DNA from: Tetraselmis striata
Taxonomy: Eukaryota > Chlorophyta > Chlorodendrophyceae > Chlorodendrales > Chlorodendraceae
Length of the DNA stretch: 64,000 bases
NCBI GenBank assembly: GCA_006384855.1
Contig: VCJN01000858.1
Span: forward strand, 247,547-311,546
Direction: 5' to 3'
The position numbers were made by a program, and so were the translations under genes. The notes under the pieces are model-generated. The model saw only the letters and a program-made list of their open reading frames with translations, had not been told where the DNA came from and searched no databases. Shown here piece by piece: positions 1 to 11,689 of the stretch. How positions within the stretch are numbered: position 1 is the stretch's first letter; every line of letters starts with the position of its first letter.

Positions 1-54
1 GGGGGAGATATATCGATTGGGGACAGGCGAGACTGGCGGTTCAAAACGCGAAAG

Positions 55-430
55 AGGCGGCGGGCAACATGTGGGAGTGGGGTGCTTGCGATTTTTTTTT
101 TGCGGCAATGGTTGTTCGGATTTTGGGGAGTTGGGTCTTGCTGCCGCGCGGCGCATCGAGAGTGGCGCCGACCGCTGCCTTCTGTTGCTTCTCGGGTATG
201 TTGATGTCCATGGTGGTTGTAGTGATGCTCTCCTATGGAGCCTGCTCTTCACGCCTTTGTGGTCGCTTGCCGGCAGTTGGCATGGTGTTAGGTCGTCCGG
301 TCGTCGATCGGTCCGCCATTTCACATGAGTACACTATCAGCACATGTAGCCACGCCGGCTCGCCCGGACTTAGGACATACGCAGTACTTCACCCAGTGTT
401 AAGGGCCGGCTGGAAAGTGAGAAGTTTCGC
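55..430 (+). repeat. Left arm of a ~370-bp inverted repeat
   Basis: This stretch is repeated in reverse complement at 2287-2650. The clearest match is 361-430 against 2287-2350, where only a few bases differ. The translated plus frame here and the minus frame at 2390-2650 also match (for example GSWHG, the R/DVHGGC region, and the poly-T run after the GVGC/GACDF stretch). The two arms could be ends of one decayed 2.6-kb element or two opposed copies of a dispersed repeat. No transposase is recognisable between them. Confidence 0.6.
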
Positions 431-720
431 CGTATGCACATCGGCAGAGAGAATGCTGCCCAAGGTACCATGCATTCAAGCAGAGACCCGATGAAGCAAC
501 CCCCGCCAAGTGCGCGACAAGTGATGGCTAAACTCAGCAGGCTGGCTGGCGATAAAGTTCCGAAGAGCTTGTACATACCGATCACCGCGGAAGCACGAAC
601 ACGGGGCGAAAGGACCGCCATGGAATAAGGTGCGCACGGCATCAAGCAACATCGCGAAGATGTAGACAACTGTCACAACCGACTTTCCCAGGCGGCCGCG
701 GTCCTCAACCACAAAAGGGT
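430..720 (-). repeat. Dispersed coding-like repeat (family R1), copy 1
   Basis: The minus strand encodes a fragment with VVEDRGRL, TVVYIFA and HHLSRTWRGLLHRVSA. The same fragment, diverged and broken, recurs on the minus strand at 3770-4056 and on the plus strand at 24640-24910. Three copies in one window, all interrupted, mark it as a decayed mobile-element coding region. The family is not recognised; a retrotransposon tail is possible because copy 3 runs into a repeated 3' tail. Confidence 0.55.
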
Positions 721-2286
721 AGCACCGATAGACACCTTATTGCACCGGCGCGGAAGACGCCCGGTCCGCGGCGGCCGTCAACTTGCTGTGCTCCGCATGA
801 GTCGCCGCGAACTCCGGTGTGCAAGTAGGGGTCGTGGAGGACACGCACGCAAAATCGAGCATGTCATCGCACGCCGGGCCATCCTACCTCCCAAGCGTCA
901 AATCCAATGGCCGCAACCCACTTGCGACGGCCGCAAGGGACCAGCCGGGCGCAACCCACTCGTTTCAAGAGTAAAGTCGCCGACTCTTGAGCGGTCGTCC
1001 CGGTCGAGCACCGCCCCCACTGCAATCGCCACGGAACCCCGCAGTTGTTTTCAAAGCGGTATGCGTACGGTACTTGTAGCTCGCGACGGGGCGTATGGGC
1101 GGATGATCCACAACGAAATCCGTAGCGTTCCGGTTCGAGCCATCCGTAGAGCGAAGCCACCACGGATCATCAATACCGCATGTTGGGCCCGGGCACGTGA
1201 TCATCGCAGAACCCCAGGCGGACGAAGACTCATCATCCGCCCAACGGCAGCCGAATAAGCAACATGGGGAACCTTGCGGGCTGGCTCGTGACCCGACTGG
1301 AAAAGCGGCCCGCACGCGTCGTGCAAGCGCATGGTATCAAGTCGCGGGGCCGCGGGGCCCGTACGCTGGAAGTCAAGATCGAGTGCCACAAAGTCACGCA
1401 AACGAATCGCGCGGCTGAGGTGGCTTGGCACGACCATGGTCATAGACTGATCATCGGAGGCAGCACTCGTACCCTTACCATGTGTTGGAGCGGCATCAGT
1501 ATCACGCATCGATTCTAGTAGGGCTAGAGCGAGAAAGTTCCGGACGGAGGGGTGGCCACTAATTCGGCGGGCGACGGTTGCAACAAAAGCTACAGAAGCG
1601 CGTGTAGTAACGGTCTCTATTTCTACTTGCCATGAGCAAGGATTAGAGACCTTACGCAAATTTTGGGGGTGGTGGTTGACGGTCTGTATTCGTGTATAAT
1701 CCGTGATGAAAACGGCCACCCGAGTTTGACATTCGGCATCTCGCCGTCGTTTTATGGTACGGGATAACCCCTCCGTCCGTGTTTATGAGTATAGCCAGCA
1801 TACAATAATAATGTGGAAAACACTCAAATATTTCCGCTGCTCGCGCCCGCCCCGCCCCGTTATCCGCGCCAGTTTCCATGACGGTGGCCTCGCGCTGCAG
1901 TACGGAAGACGTAAACCCATAACGCATAAATCATTAGCGAGGACACACTTTCGGTGCCACGGCATGCTACCATCGGCGCTATGTATGGCGAGCAGCAAGC
2001 GGCTTAGCATGCCAAACGGCAGGTTGAAGGTGCTGTCGCAACTGCCCCGACACCCGCAATGCCAAAGCTGCTGCGTCATCTTGCCGTAGCTGCCGTGGAT
2101 CCCCCGACGACCAGTCGCGCCCACCTGGCGTCTGTATCATGTCCAAGTCCGGCCCCAAGCATGCCGGGTGAGCATCGGGCAAGTCCGGTTGTGCGAGGTG
2201 GTGACGACGATGCGTTGCTATCTCGCTGCCGGTGGGCGTTGTGCATTCAACATAAATACTTAGAGCATTCTTAGGTACATGCAACA
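721..2286. other. No supported gene; spacer between inverted repeat arms
   Basis: Open frames here overlap one another on both strands and show no recognisable motif. GC content and composition resemble the flanking repeats. Nothing here can be assigned with confidence. Confidence 0.4.
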
Positions 2287-2650
2287 ACTTCTCACTTTCC
2301 AGCCGGCCCTTAACACTGGGCGAAGTACTGCGTATGTACTAAATCCGGGCGCCGGCGCGCCTACTAGTATTTGTAGCGTGTTCCTCCTGCGAAACGGTGG
2401 ACCGTCCGACGACCGGACGACCCACCACCATGCCAACTGCCGGCATGCGCCCACATTGGCGTGAAGAGCAGGCCCTCCAGGAGGACACCACCACAGCCAC
2501 CATGGACATCGATAGATCTGAGGAGCAACATTACGCCGGGGCCGGCACTTTTCTGGCCGCGCTGAGGGGCGGCAGAGTACAACAGCCAACGATCCGCACG
2601 GTCGCAACTGCAAAAAAAACGCAGGCACCCAACTCCCACCAGCAACCCGC
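2287..2650 (-). repeat. Right arm of the ~370-bp inverted repeat
   Basis: Reverse-complement partner of 55-430. See that entry for the matching blocks. The outer end, near 2650, lies in the 5' part of a plus-strand open frame (2397-3041). Confidence 0.6.
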
Positions 2651-3210
2651 CGCCATATATATATGCGTACTGCAACGCCCATCCCACCTGCTCCTCACCG
2701 GCCTCCCCGCCGGCATGGACGACTCCGCCCATGTGGCCCTACTATTCGGCGATTTGGTGGCCCAACATCAAGCTATGGACGAAGAGTCACGCGGCCGGAC
2801 TGTGACGAACCTGGTCCGCACCCTCAGCCCCAAAATCGGTGTCCAAATCCTACCGGCAGACGTCCGGGCGGTGACTCGCCGCCCTCCCAAACCCACCGCC
2901 GCTGACCCAACCGGATCGAGTGGCACCATGCTTCCCACTACCACACGGTCCGTCATCATGCGACTGGCCCGCCGAGAAACGGCCGCTAGCGTACTGCAGA
3001 CCTATTGGACAGGAGAGGGCGCGGCGATCCTCGACCGCTAGGGACGCCGCTATTCCACCCGCCGGGAAGTGGAGCGCCGCACCTTGACGACATCGAGCGC
3101 TCAGTACACCAAGTGTGGCTCCGCTTCCCCTCGTTCAGAGGCCTCTCAGAGGCCGACATGTGGCCGCACCTGGCGGAGGGTCTCCTCCCAGCGCCTTGTA
3201 ACAATTGAGG
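2397..3210 (+). pseudogene. Possible retroelement ORF1/gag-like remnant
   Basis: An open plus frame runs to 3041 and continues in another frame to about 3210, so it is frameshifted or truncated. The C-terminal half contains VIMRLARRETAASVL, followed after a stop by GRRYSTRREVE-like and DDIERSVHQVW-like stretches. These resemble the nucleic-acid-binding ORF1 of some non-LTR elements, but that comparison is weak. A MITE-like repeat begins at 3196 right at its end. It sits among repeats, so a mobile-element origin is more likely than a host gene. Confidence 0.3.
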
Positions 3211-3359
3211 CGGTATCAATCCGGCTCCGAAGCACAACGCTTCACAACGCTTACCACATGGCAGCATTATACAGTACATATACTCGTAGTTTCAGGTACA
3301 CATTGTACTAGTACACACAGGTATTAACTCGTAGTATATCATACTCGTATAATTGTCAA
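3196..3359 (+). repeat. MITE-like 165-bp repeat, copy 1
   Basis: Begins TTGTAACAATTG and ends near AATTGTCA, giving imperfect terminal inverted repeats (TTGTRACAATT). Near-identical copies are at 3452-3538 (truncated) and 3592-3756 (full length). The 3' portion of the family also appears in reverse complement at 6779-6900 inside the gypsy-like remnant. It has no coding capacity. Confidence 0.7.
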
Positions 3360-3451
3360 ACTACATTCCGCCCCCCCCCCCCGTGCGAGAATTCAATTCT
3401 CGACATCAGCGGGGTATGAACTAGTGAACCTTACATCAGTATGCTGGCGCC

Positions 3452-3538
3452 TTGTAACAATTGAGGCGGTATCAATCCGGCTCCGAAGCACAACGCTTCA
3501 CAACGCTTACCACATGGCAGCATTATACAGTACATATC
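3452..3538 (+). repeat. MITE-like repeat, copy 2 (3' truncated)
   Basis: Matches the first ~87 bases of copy 1 almost exactly. It then breaks off into a 50-bp spacer at 3541-3590 that repeats the sequence at 3403-3451. The local order spacer-repeat-spacer-repeat looks like a small tandem duplication. Confidence 0.7.
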
Positions 3539-3591
3539 AGCGACATCAGCGGGGTTCGAACTAGTGAACCTTACATCAGGATGCTGGCGCC

Positions 3592-3756
3592 TTGTAACAA
3601 TTGAGGCGGTATCAATCCGGCTCCGAAGCACAACGCTTCACAACGCTTACCACATGGCAGCATATACAGTACATATACTCGTAGTCTCAGGTACACATTG
3701 TACTAGTACACACAGGTATTAACTCGTAGTATATCATACTCGTAAAATTGTCACAA
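3592..3756 (+). repeat. MITE-like 165-bp repeat, copy 3
   Basis: Full-length copy from TTGTAACAATTG to AAATTGTCACAA. It differs from copy 1 by a few substitutions and a one-base indel. It is followed directly by family R1 sequence from about 3770. Confidence 0.7.
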
Positions 3757-3769
3757 CGAGCCCACGCAT

Positions 3770-4056
3770 CGGACTTGGCCATCTGCACACCGGCATAGAA
3801 TGCCTCCTAGGATACCATGCACGCAAGCAGAGACCCGCGGCAACAACCCCCGCCGTGTACGCGACAGGTGACGGCGGAACTCCGCCGGTTGGCTAGCGAC
3901 AAATTTCCGAAGTAACGGACTGACCACGAAGGAATCATGAGGTCGGGGCGGAAGAACCGCGAGGGAAGTTGCGCACAGCCAACAACACCGCTAAGATGTA
4001 GACCACCGTCAAAGCGGACTTCCCGAGACGGCCGCGGTCCTTAACCACAAAAGGAT
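3770..4056 (-). repeat. Family R1 repeat, copy 2
   Basis: Aligns with 430-720 in the same orientation, with many substitutions. Shared landmarks include the CAAGCAGAGACCCG block and the GGCCGCGGTCCT.AACCACAAAAGG end. Coding frames are more broken than in copy 1. Confidence 0.6.
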
Positions 4057-4079
4057 GGTAAACCCCAGCTGATGCATAA

Positions 4080-5860
4080 ACCCCAGCAGTACTACGAGAT
4101 ACCGATATTATTAATAAATAAATTATCTATCGCTGCGCATCGCTTGCTTTAATGTTTCTAAAACAAAAAACCTAACGATTATTCACACTCGTCAATATCT
4201 ATTAAAAGATTAGCATTTAAAATAAAGCATTTTAGGCAACAGCTGGTATGTACATGTATGCACAGGGGCTGATGATGTTCATATCTGTACTTGCACTACA
4301 TTCTCATATACCTACGGGTACACCGCGTCCTACTTTCTCCACCCGATTTTCACGAGCGAAATTAATACTCCAAATCTGTCGCAGAAAAGGTTGCGGGCTA
4401 TTGAAGGGGCGGGGGGGGGGGGGGGGGGGATTTTCGGACTCTGCGCTGCAAAACACCACAAAGCCCGGTCACCCTGTGCCTTTACTGCAGGGATGCTGTA
4501 TTTCCTGATGAGCAAAAAGCTCAAAAGTCTGGCCGCGACTCTGATGCAGGGGAAAAAGACCTCAACTTGGCTCATTGTGTACCAGTACTTTATTTCAAGT
4601 CGCGAAAAGCGCGTGCTCGGTGCAGATGCAAGACGAGACAGCCAAAAAGAGTGTGAGTACCGGTACGCCGTGCTAATCTTGCTGTGACGACCAAGTGACG
4701 GGCCGGTGCTGGCGGCCAGATGCGTGCTACCTGTAGCGACTACTCCTTGTTTTATAACCGTCAGAATCCTTGTGGGAGCTGGATGGAGCCGGATAATAAT
4801 CCGTCGCAATCTTACTGGTACTGGTACTGTACTTGTACTGCACAGGAACAGGTACGGCATGACCTTTTTTTTTTAAATAGTACCGGTAGGGGCAACTTTG
4901 AGACCGGGTGAGATATTTATGAAGATAGTTTTCCCGTCTGCAGTCATTGTATCGTCTGAGAAGATACTTTGAATCCGGCGGGCATATCCTCACGGGCCCA
5001 AGGCGCCAGTAGTATAGCACATCAGATAAGTCCACACAGCACGCGCGGTGTTCGCCTGCACATCGACTAACAGTACTCCCGGCAGAGCTGTACCGTACTG
5101 ATGGCGTAGTCTGGCGGTCGCCCAACCGGCAACCGCCGGCAATAGTCCCTGGCCAGGGCGGGGTCGGCACCCGGCTGGGGCGGGATGTTGCTGCTGGGAT
5201 TTCAAAGCTGAGTATGGTTTTGCCAAAACGGTCGTCGCGCAGTAGGCTCTTATTATTTTTAAACAAATGATGGTTTCGGTTTATATTATGTTTATATTGG
5301 TATAAACATATACCTCTCCACATAAGTATGCGGCTTGCGAATTCGATCCACATGCCCATGCGCGGCTAGACTGAGACTGTGCGCGTGCATGCATGTTACT
5401 CAGGGTCGTACGGCTTTGGGGGGAAGGGGGGGGGGGGGGGGGGGGCGGGGGGGGGAGGGAGGGTGTTAACGCGATATATAGCTACATACACCTAATATAT
5501 TGCCACGCGGTAGCTGTTGCCGTCAACACGTTCATTTAGGCAACAGAAGCATGGCTTATGGCGCTAGCGCTCCAAACCACAAATTGTGCCACTCGTGTAC
5601 ATAAATAGGCATGGCGGGACGCGACTGCCCCCGTACTCATACCACATCACCCTTGGTATGATAACCATCCGCCATAAACGTAGGGCATTGAAATTAGCTA
5701 GCTAGGTCATTCACGACATGGACCAAGCCCTACGTGTCGATGATGATGGTTTATGGGCAAAATGATGGACAAAATGCGGTTGTGATCGCTGCACGATATC
5801 GGCGTGTATATTCATTTAGCTAACGATAATCAATGCACATGCGCAGGCCACCATTGCCCT
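4080..5860. other. Gene-free AT-rich stretch with long G runs
   Basis: No supported gene. The stretch contains G homopolymers at 4411-4429 and about 5426-5455, short TA-rich blocks, and GTACTG-type simple repeats near 4815-4840. Open frames overlap on both strands and carry no motif. Confidence 0.5.
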
Positions 5861-7240
5861 TGCTTTCTGGCGAACATGACGGGTGCAGCGTAAGGTGAGA
5901 ACGACTCTCTAATCAAACCTTTGTCTAGAAAGTCATTTAACTGCTTTTTCAACTCATTTAACTTGGCAGGAGAGAGACGATATATTTTGCCGGGTGGTAC
6001 ATTGGCATCGGGGAGTAGGGGTTTTTGAAATCAAAGCCCGGGCGGGGTTGCGAGAGGCAGTCCAACGGTAGTTGGCAAATACTTTTGTGCAAACACTTTT
6101 GTGTTGGCAAATACTTTCGTGTTTAAGTAGAAAGGGGACGGATTTGTTGGGTATACCCGGCAGACTGGTCGGTAGTAATACCGGCGATATCATTATCTAC
6201 AGAAAGGGTAGTAGTGTGTTTTGTGGCATCGTATTCGCGGAGCACGGCGCAAAAGAACACGGTGTTGGGATCTGTTTTAGGTATCTCACGAGCCATAGGT
6301 AGTGTTGGCATGAAATACGTCGACGCTACTTGAGCGAGGTTCAATAGGGCATGTCAAGGTGTGTCCGTCGGGGAACGTAAGCGAACCGGTGCAACTAACA
6401 TTTGGGTTATGATTTTTGAGAAAGGACAGGCCGAGGACGGCGTCGAAGTTATTTTGTAAGAAGGTTATAATATTAAACTCAACGTTTGCTTGATATCCAT
6501 TTATATCGAGTCGTAATGTGCAGGACTGTGATCGATGCCAATGTCATACGGCCGTTTGCCATAACAAGAAGTATTTTGTTTTGTAGCGGCGCGGTACTGA
6601 ATTTGCGAAGACGGACGAAGGCCTCGCTCGTTAATAAAACACATTGTAGCGCCCGAATCTAGTAGCATAGTGAGTGGGGGCAAATCTGAATGGTCGGATG
6701 ATTTGGGTTTTAGCAATAGTAAATCGTGATCGGAGATTGTCGTTATGAAAGCTTTATCTGTTTCAAAACGGGGTTGTGACAATTATACGAGTACGATATA
6801 CTACGAGTTAGTACCTGTGTGTACTAGTACAATGTGTACCTGAGACTACGAGTATATGTATAATGCTGCCGTGAGGTAAGCGTTGTGTTAAACAATTGTT
6901 CTATGCTGAAAAACACTGTAGCCTCTCGCCTCTGCAACCACTGCACATACACCACCTTTGTTTGTCCTTGCAGTCTCTCTTCGGCTGAGACTGCCGCAGG
7001 GTTGGTGGGGTTTTTAAAGGTCTTATTGGGTTTATATGTCTTACCTTTAGACTTTACCTCAAGAGTCTTTATGTGTTCAAAACGCATACTTTCGTTGTGC
7101 GCCGTGGCCGCATGCTCGTCGACAGTGTTGTCGGCGGCGAGGTAAATATCCATGATCAAATTGGTTGGTGGCATAGGCAGGTCGTCGGTGGCAGTTGCGG
7201 CAGTGTGGAACAGATAAGCCGGGCACCAAATGGAGTGCAT
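5860..7240 (-). pseudogene. Ty3/gypsy-like retrotransposon remnant (gag, protease, start of RT)
   Basis: Reading on the minus strand, a gag-like segment (about 7240-7005) is followed by a retropepsin segment (6780-6500) with the aspartic-protease motif LLDSGATMCFINE. Next come a linker and, at about 6020-5860, a PPGKIYRLSPAKLNELK... segment continuing to KGLIRESFSPYAAPV, typical of the entry to a gypsy reverse transcriptase. The rest of RT, RNase H and integrase are absent. A ~220-bp insert (6779-7002) carrying MITE-like sequence splits gag from protease; it is missing from the second copy of this element (18478-18900). Frames are interrupted, so it is dead. Confidence 0.75.
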
Positions 7241-8900
7241 TTAATGGCGGAGTGGTTGGCATTGTTATAAGTAAAATCGGTGAGGGATAAGTTGGGCCAG
7301 TCGTCATTACGTAACGAGCACTACGAGCGAAACATACTTTGCCAAAACCGATGTGAAGCGGGGACCGCAGTCTTCTACCTTACGCCGCAAAGCAGGGCGT
7401 GGCGGCGGAAAAGATTGTCAATATATAAGCGGGCAAGCTGAGGAGGGTCTACATGGATACTACACGGGATGGAGCGGGCTTGTTTTGTGAATGTGCGTAC
7501 AAGTAAGTGTGGCTATAGTGGCAAAGCCACTTGCGCACATGGAGGCATGTTAGTGATAAAAAAAGTTTATGGAAACAATTGCCTAGGACCGGGTGCTTGT
7601 ACGTATGGGAGACACGGGGCCTATGTACTGTTGTATGGAATGGTGTATAAGTTGTCAAGGTGGGCAAGTCTGTTGCGCATAATGGGTCACCATAAGATTT
7701 CAGAATATGGCGAGAGTGCATGCGCCATCAAGATGGCCGGCAGCGTGCGTCGATTAATTTCGGAATGATCATTTGAAGATGGGCCTTTATTTTGGTTGGG
7801 CAGGCATACATTATTAGACATCTAGCGTAATAACCCGTCTTTGGAATTATATACCGCAATTGGGGATACGGTTACCGCAGTAGTTTCTTTGGAAGTATAG
7901 CTGTGGCGAATCCGAGCAATTAATTCTATATTAACTTGAAGATGGTGGTATTGCATGGTATGAGAGGAGATGGCTGAGTGTCATGTTTTGTTACGTCACG
8001 ACGTAAATAATCCGGGCAACGAGACCGGGCATAGGCTTCACTCTAAGAGCTTGTATGGCGGTATTATATGTCGAGCACGTGCTTCCGGTGCGGGGTTGGT
8101 CTGCTATGTATGGTAAAACAATATGGAGCCATAGTGAGTGACGGCGGCCCGGTTGGACGGGCAGGTGGCATAGTGTTGTATGGCCGTGATCTTAGAACTA
8201 TTTGCTATATAGCACCATCATTTGGTCAAAGCGTATTCACGCGGCAAAGTTATTAGGCATAGGTGGGGCATGTAGTATGGGTACATTGTGAAACTTTGGT
8301 ATAATTTGCGCACTGTCGGAGGTGTCGTTTCGCATTTTGCTGAAGTATCACGGCGCCTAAGGCGTAGTCATAGCATATGTGGTGCAACTGCGTAAAAGGC
8401 AACGTATGTACATGTTTGCGTTGTTTCCTAAAGTGAACTCTGCATATTGTGACAAAATATTATAAAAGGGATGCGGTCATGCGATAGTATTTATGAATAC
8501 ATTTGAAAGACAGATTTCCGATTTTGATGAATCGTCGTATATGATGTGCAATGTCATTAGACGGGGCTCAAATCGCGAGGTGCATCAATGTTCTTTTATC
8601 GGAAGGACGCGTGCAGCGTTGGCTAAGGAGCATTGTCACTCAAATGGCCACACCAACAATTGACCATAAAATTTAGCTCTCACTGAATAACTTTGTAAGG
8701 AAAAACGAATTTGCCCCAAAACTATGGTACCATCGGATTCCGCAGCTCCTCAGCTTTCCGGGGATGGTTTCAAATATGGGATCGGGCCGCTGACAGGCCG
8801 GCTGCGGTCTGCGGCCCGCCGGCCCGATGTTAACTGATCCGAGTTAAGAATCGTCACAACGTTAAGCACTCGCACCACCTGGCCGGCCTCTCTGCTCGCC
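7241..8900. other. Gene-free stretch between two transposon remnants
   Basis: No supported gene. The plus strand is rich in TATGG, GGCATAG and similar words and in TGT/GTA runs, with short open frames only. It could be decayed LTR or 5' leader sequence of the gypsy-like remnant, but no terminal repeat partner was found. Confidence 0.35.
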
Positions 8901-8950
8901 ACCGACCCCCTCCACCCATCCCAGGCCACTTTTGAGGTGTCTGCGGAGCT

Positions 8951-10452
8951 ATGGCTCGTCGCGTGCCGCCCCATTCGGTGTGTGGCGGGCCGATGAGCGT
9001 GCCGTTTTGCATCGTGAGTTTTCTGCTATTTTTGCTGCCTCTCCTGGCGCTGGTCGCCGTCGGCGGCAAGAAGCATGCTCGCGCTAAGGCCCGAGCCAAA
9101 GCCCGAGCCAAAGCCAAGGCAGCAGCTAATGCAAGCTTCGCTCAAGGCCGTCGAAAGCCGCGGCTGACGATCGTCATGGCTCGTACAATCAGTGGACTGG
9201 GGAGGACATGGAGTGTGCGCTCACATAACTCGTTGAGGCTGCGTGTTCGAAATACCCGCACCTGGAGTTCAACTTAAAGGCGACTGCTACCAAGTGGAAT
9301 ATACCCCAAAAGACCATGGAGCGCTACTACCACCGCGCTGGCCATTTTGAAGCCATGACGAGTTCAGCCAACAAGGGGAGAGGGATAGTATCGAGTGATG
9401 ATGAGGAGGAGATAGTCCACCTCGTCCTCTCCCAATAGTCATGCTGCCGGTATGGCCCTGAACCACACCCAACTGAAGTGGGTGATCATGCAAATGGTGC
9501 ATGGGAAAAGCCAACTCTCGAATCGGAAAGGCATGGATAAAAAACAACAAGCCCAGCTACACCTAGTACTGTCGCTTTCTGGATCGCCACTGAGACAAGA
9601 TTCGCAGCCGAGTTGTCGAGAATCTAGACCCGAAACGGTGGAAGGTTTCTGTCGAGGACGTCAAATCGGTGTGTGACATTCTGCACAATCTGAGGAAGCA
9701 ATACATTGATCTACCGGCGCGGAACGTCTGCAACATATATAGATGAAACTTACATAACGCTAGAGAGGCGGAAGTCAAGGGTGCGGGCGGCGAAAGGAGC
9801 TCGGCGCACGCACACACGGTGTAACGACGCACGCTTCTCTATGACATCACTGCCCGTTGTCTTTGCAAATGGCACTGAGATGGCACCCCACTTCATCATT
9901 AAGGGCAAGAGGCGCCCTAAGTGGTGGGGCAGCCACAAATATTGTATGGATCTACTTGGGGCAGAGTTTACATATGCCACCCTTTCTGTGCAAGACAATG
10001 ACTCAGAGATATTCCTAACCTGATTTACTGAGTATTTCTTGCCCGTTCCTGCCGACCGCCGCTCTGAAGAGACTCCGTTCATCCTGGTGCTTGATAACTT
10101 CTCCGGGCATGTTCATCCTGCGACATTGAGAATGGCGAGGGAAAACAACGTCATCATGGTGGGGCTGACCCTGCACTCTACGCACATCATCCAGCCCCTG
10201 GACGTCACCCTTATGAAGCCCCTGAAAGACTATTGGACTACAAAACTCAACCACGATGGCGTCGAGAATCCCTGGGAGCGATACCATGAGAAGGACGTCA
10301 TCACGATGTCGTGCGAGCCATGTGAGGCCTTGGGCAGGAGGGAGGGGCACCCAACAGAGTTTTGGAGCCCGTGGGCGAAAGCATTCACATCACATCTGGT
10401 CCGCGTTCCACTCTACCGGGATGTGGCCCGTCGACTTCCAAGCAGTCTCTGA
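8951..10452 (+). pseudogene. pogo/CENP-B-like (DDE_1) transposase, decayed
   Basis: The N-terminal part has a run of imperfect 12-base repeats coding AKAR/RAKA units (9075-9120). A psq-type helix-turn-helix follows (KYPHLEFNLKATATKWNIP, MERYYHRAG) and then an acidic SSDDEEE stretch. The catalytic core starts near 9740 with DETYITLERRKSR (first Asp) and continues through MAPHFIIKGKRRPKWWG. After an in-frame TGA at 10021 comes LVLDNFSGHVHP (second Asp), then STHIIQPLDVTLMKPLKDYW, the signature of the pogo branch. Several frameshifts between 9240 and 9740 and the internal TGA make it non-functional as written. Confidence 0.8.
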
Positions 10453-11320
10453 CCAGGCCGACGCTCTCTACACCACCTCTTCCGGCACAGAGTCTTCGCC
10501 TACAGCGGGAGGCGAGGCCGCACCTCCAGCAACAGGGCAGCCGTCCGCGCCGTCTCAGCCCTCCGCCACATCTCGCTCCTCTAGGCCCTCGGTGTCATCA
10601 CGCAAGTCCGCCGCTCAACCAGTCCCCAGCTTCCGTTGCGCATGCCTTTGCAGATAAAGAGCTGCGGCTCCAGATGGAGATCCTGGAGTCCAAGCGCAAT
10701 CAAGAGACTGCATGGCGAAAGCTCCAGCAGATGCGGATGAAGCGCGGAGTCTTGGAGGCCTTCACGATGGATGTGACAACAATTTGTCACGACGTCTTGA
10801 ATAGCGCCAACCGGTCTACCAAGCGGACACGGAGGGATGGGCGTTGGGTGCAGCGAGGGTGCAGCGTTGGGCATGTAGGTAGAGGAGGAGGAGGATGACG
10901 AGAGGGAGGAGGAGGAATAGGAGGAGGAGGTCGTGGAAGTTCAAGAGGTGGGTCAGGAGGGTGCTGGCGTTGACGCACCAGTAGCAAGGCGTCGCCGACG
11001 TCCGCCGGTGGATCCTACCATCGCGTTTGAGGCTGCACATGCATGCATGGACTCAGCCATGCAGGCGATCGCCACAGCCCGCTTTTACGCGGACATGGCA
11101 GCGACCTCAGCACTTCTGGCCGCGGCGTGGGAGGCGTTCTACAAGGCAGCGAAACCCAAGGCGACCAGACATCGTGGCGCGGCGGCGGTCGCACGTCGTG
11201 CTCCACTGCCGGACATCACCAACTGCCCGCCGAGCGCGCGCCGATGCCTAGCGACGCTCGTCCCCCGACTCGCTCTCCGCGCCACAGCCTAGACGTCCCG
11301 AGCGTGCGTGGGCAAGGCTT
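10453..11320 (+). pseudogene. C-terminal tail region of the pogo-like element, low complexity
   Basis: Downstream of the transposase core the sequence codes Ser/Pro-rich and then coiled-coil-like stretches (KELRLQMEILESKRNQE) in a shifted frame. A GGA-rich run (10880-10935) follows, then a frame with DPTIAFEAAHACMDSAMQ. DDE_1 proteins often have a variable tail here, so this is probably the continuation of the same element rather than a separate gene. Confidence 0.4.
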
Positions 11321-11689
11321 ATGGGCTGTAAATAACAGTTTGGGTTGACGGGGATGAAGCTCACGGTTGCCCAGCGAGGCGAGTGGGACAGGGCGGGAGC
11401 GCCGATGTGCTGCTGTGGTGGCGGTATACAAGTGTGGCCAAACGCTTCGAACCGATTTTTTTGGCGATGCACGACCCACCCACCTGTGACCGGCTGGAAC
11501 ATAATCGTCCGGTGGTCATCAAATCAGGCCGTACGACACGCAGTAGATAGCCCTGCAGATAACCTTTCCAAGCCATATTGCCCGAGGGGCATCATACTGA
11601 ACCTCTTTTAGACATGGGCATTTCCGTCCTTAACATGGCCAAACCTCAATAATGCTCCTTCTATAGTGGCCCAAATATTCGAGTTCGTT

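Noticed and set aside
3541-3590. GGGTTCGAACTAG looked like a tRNA B box.
   Set aside because: The flanking bases do not form a T stem, acceptor stem or anticodon arm on either strand.
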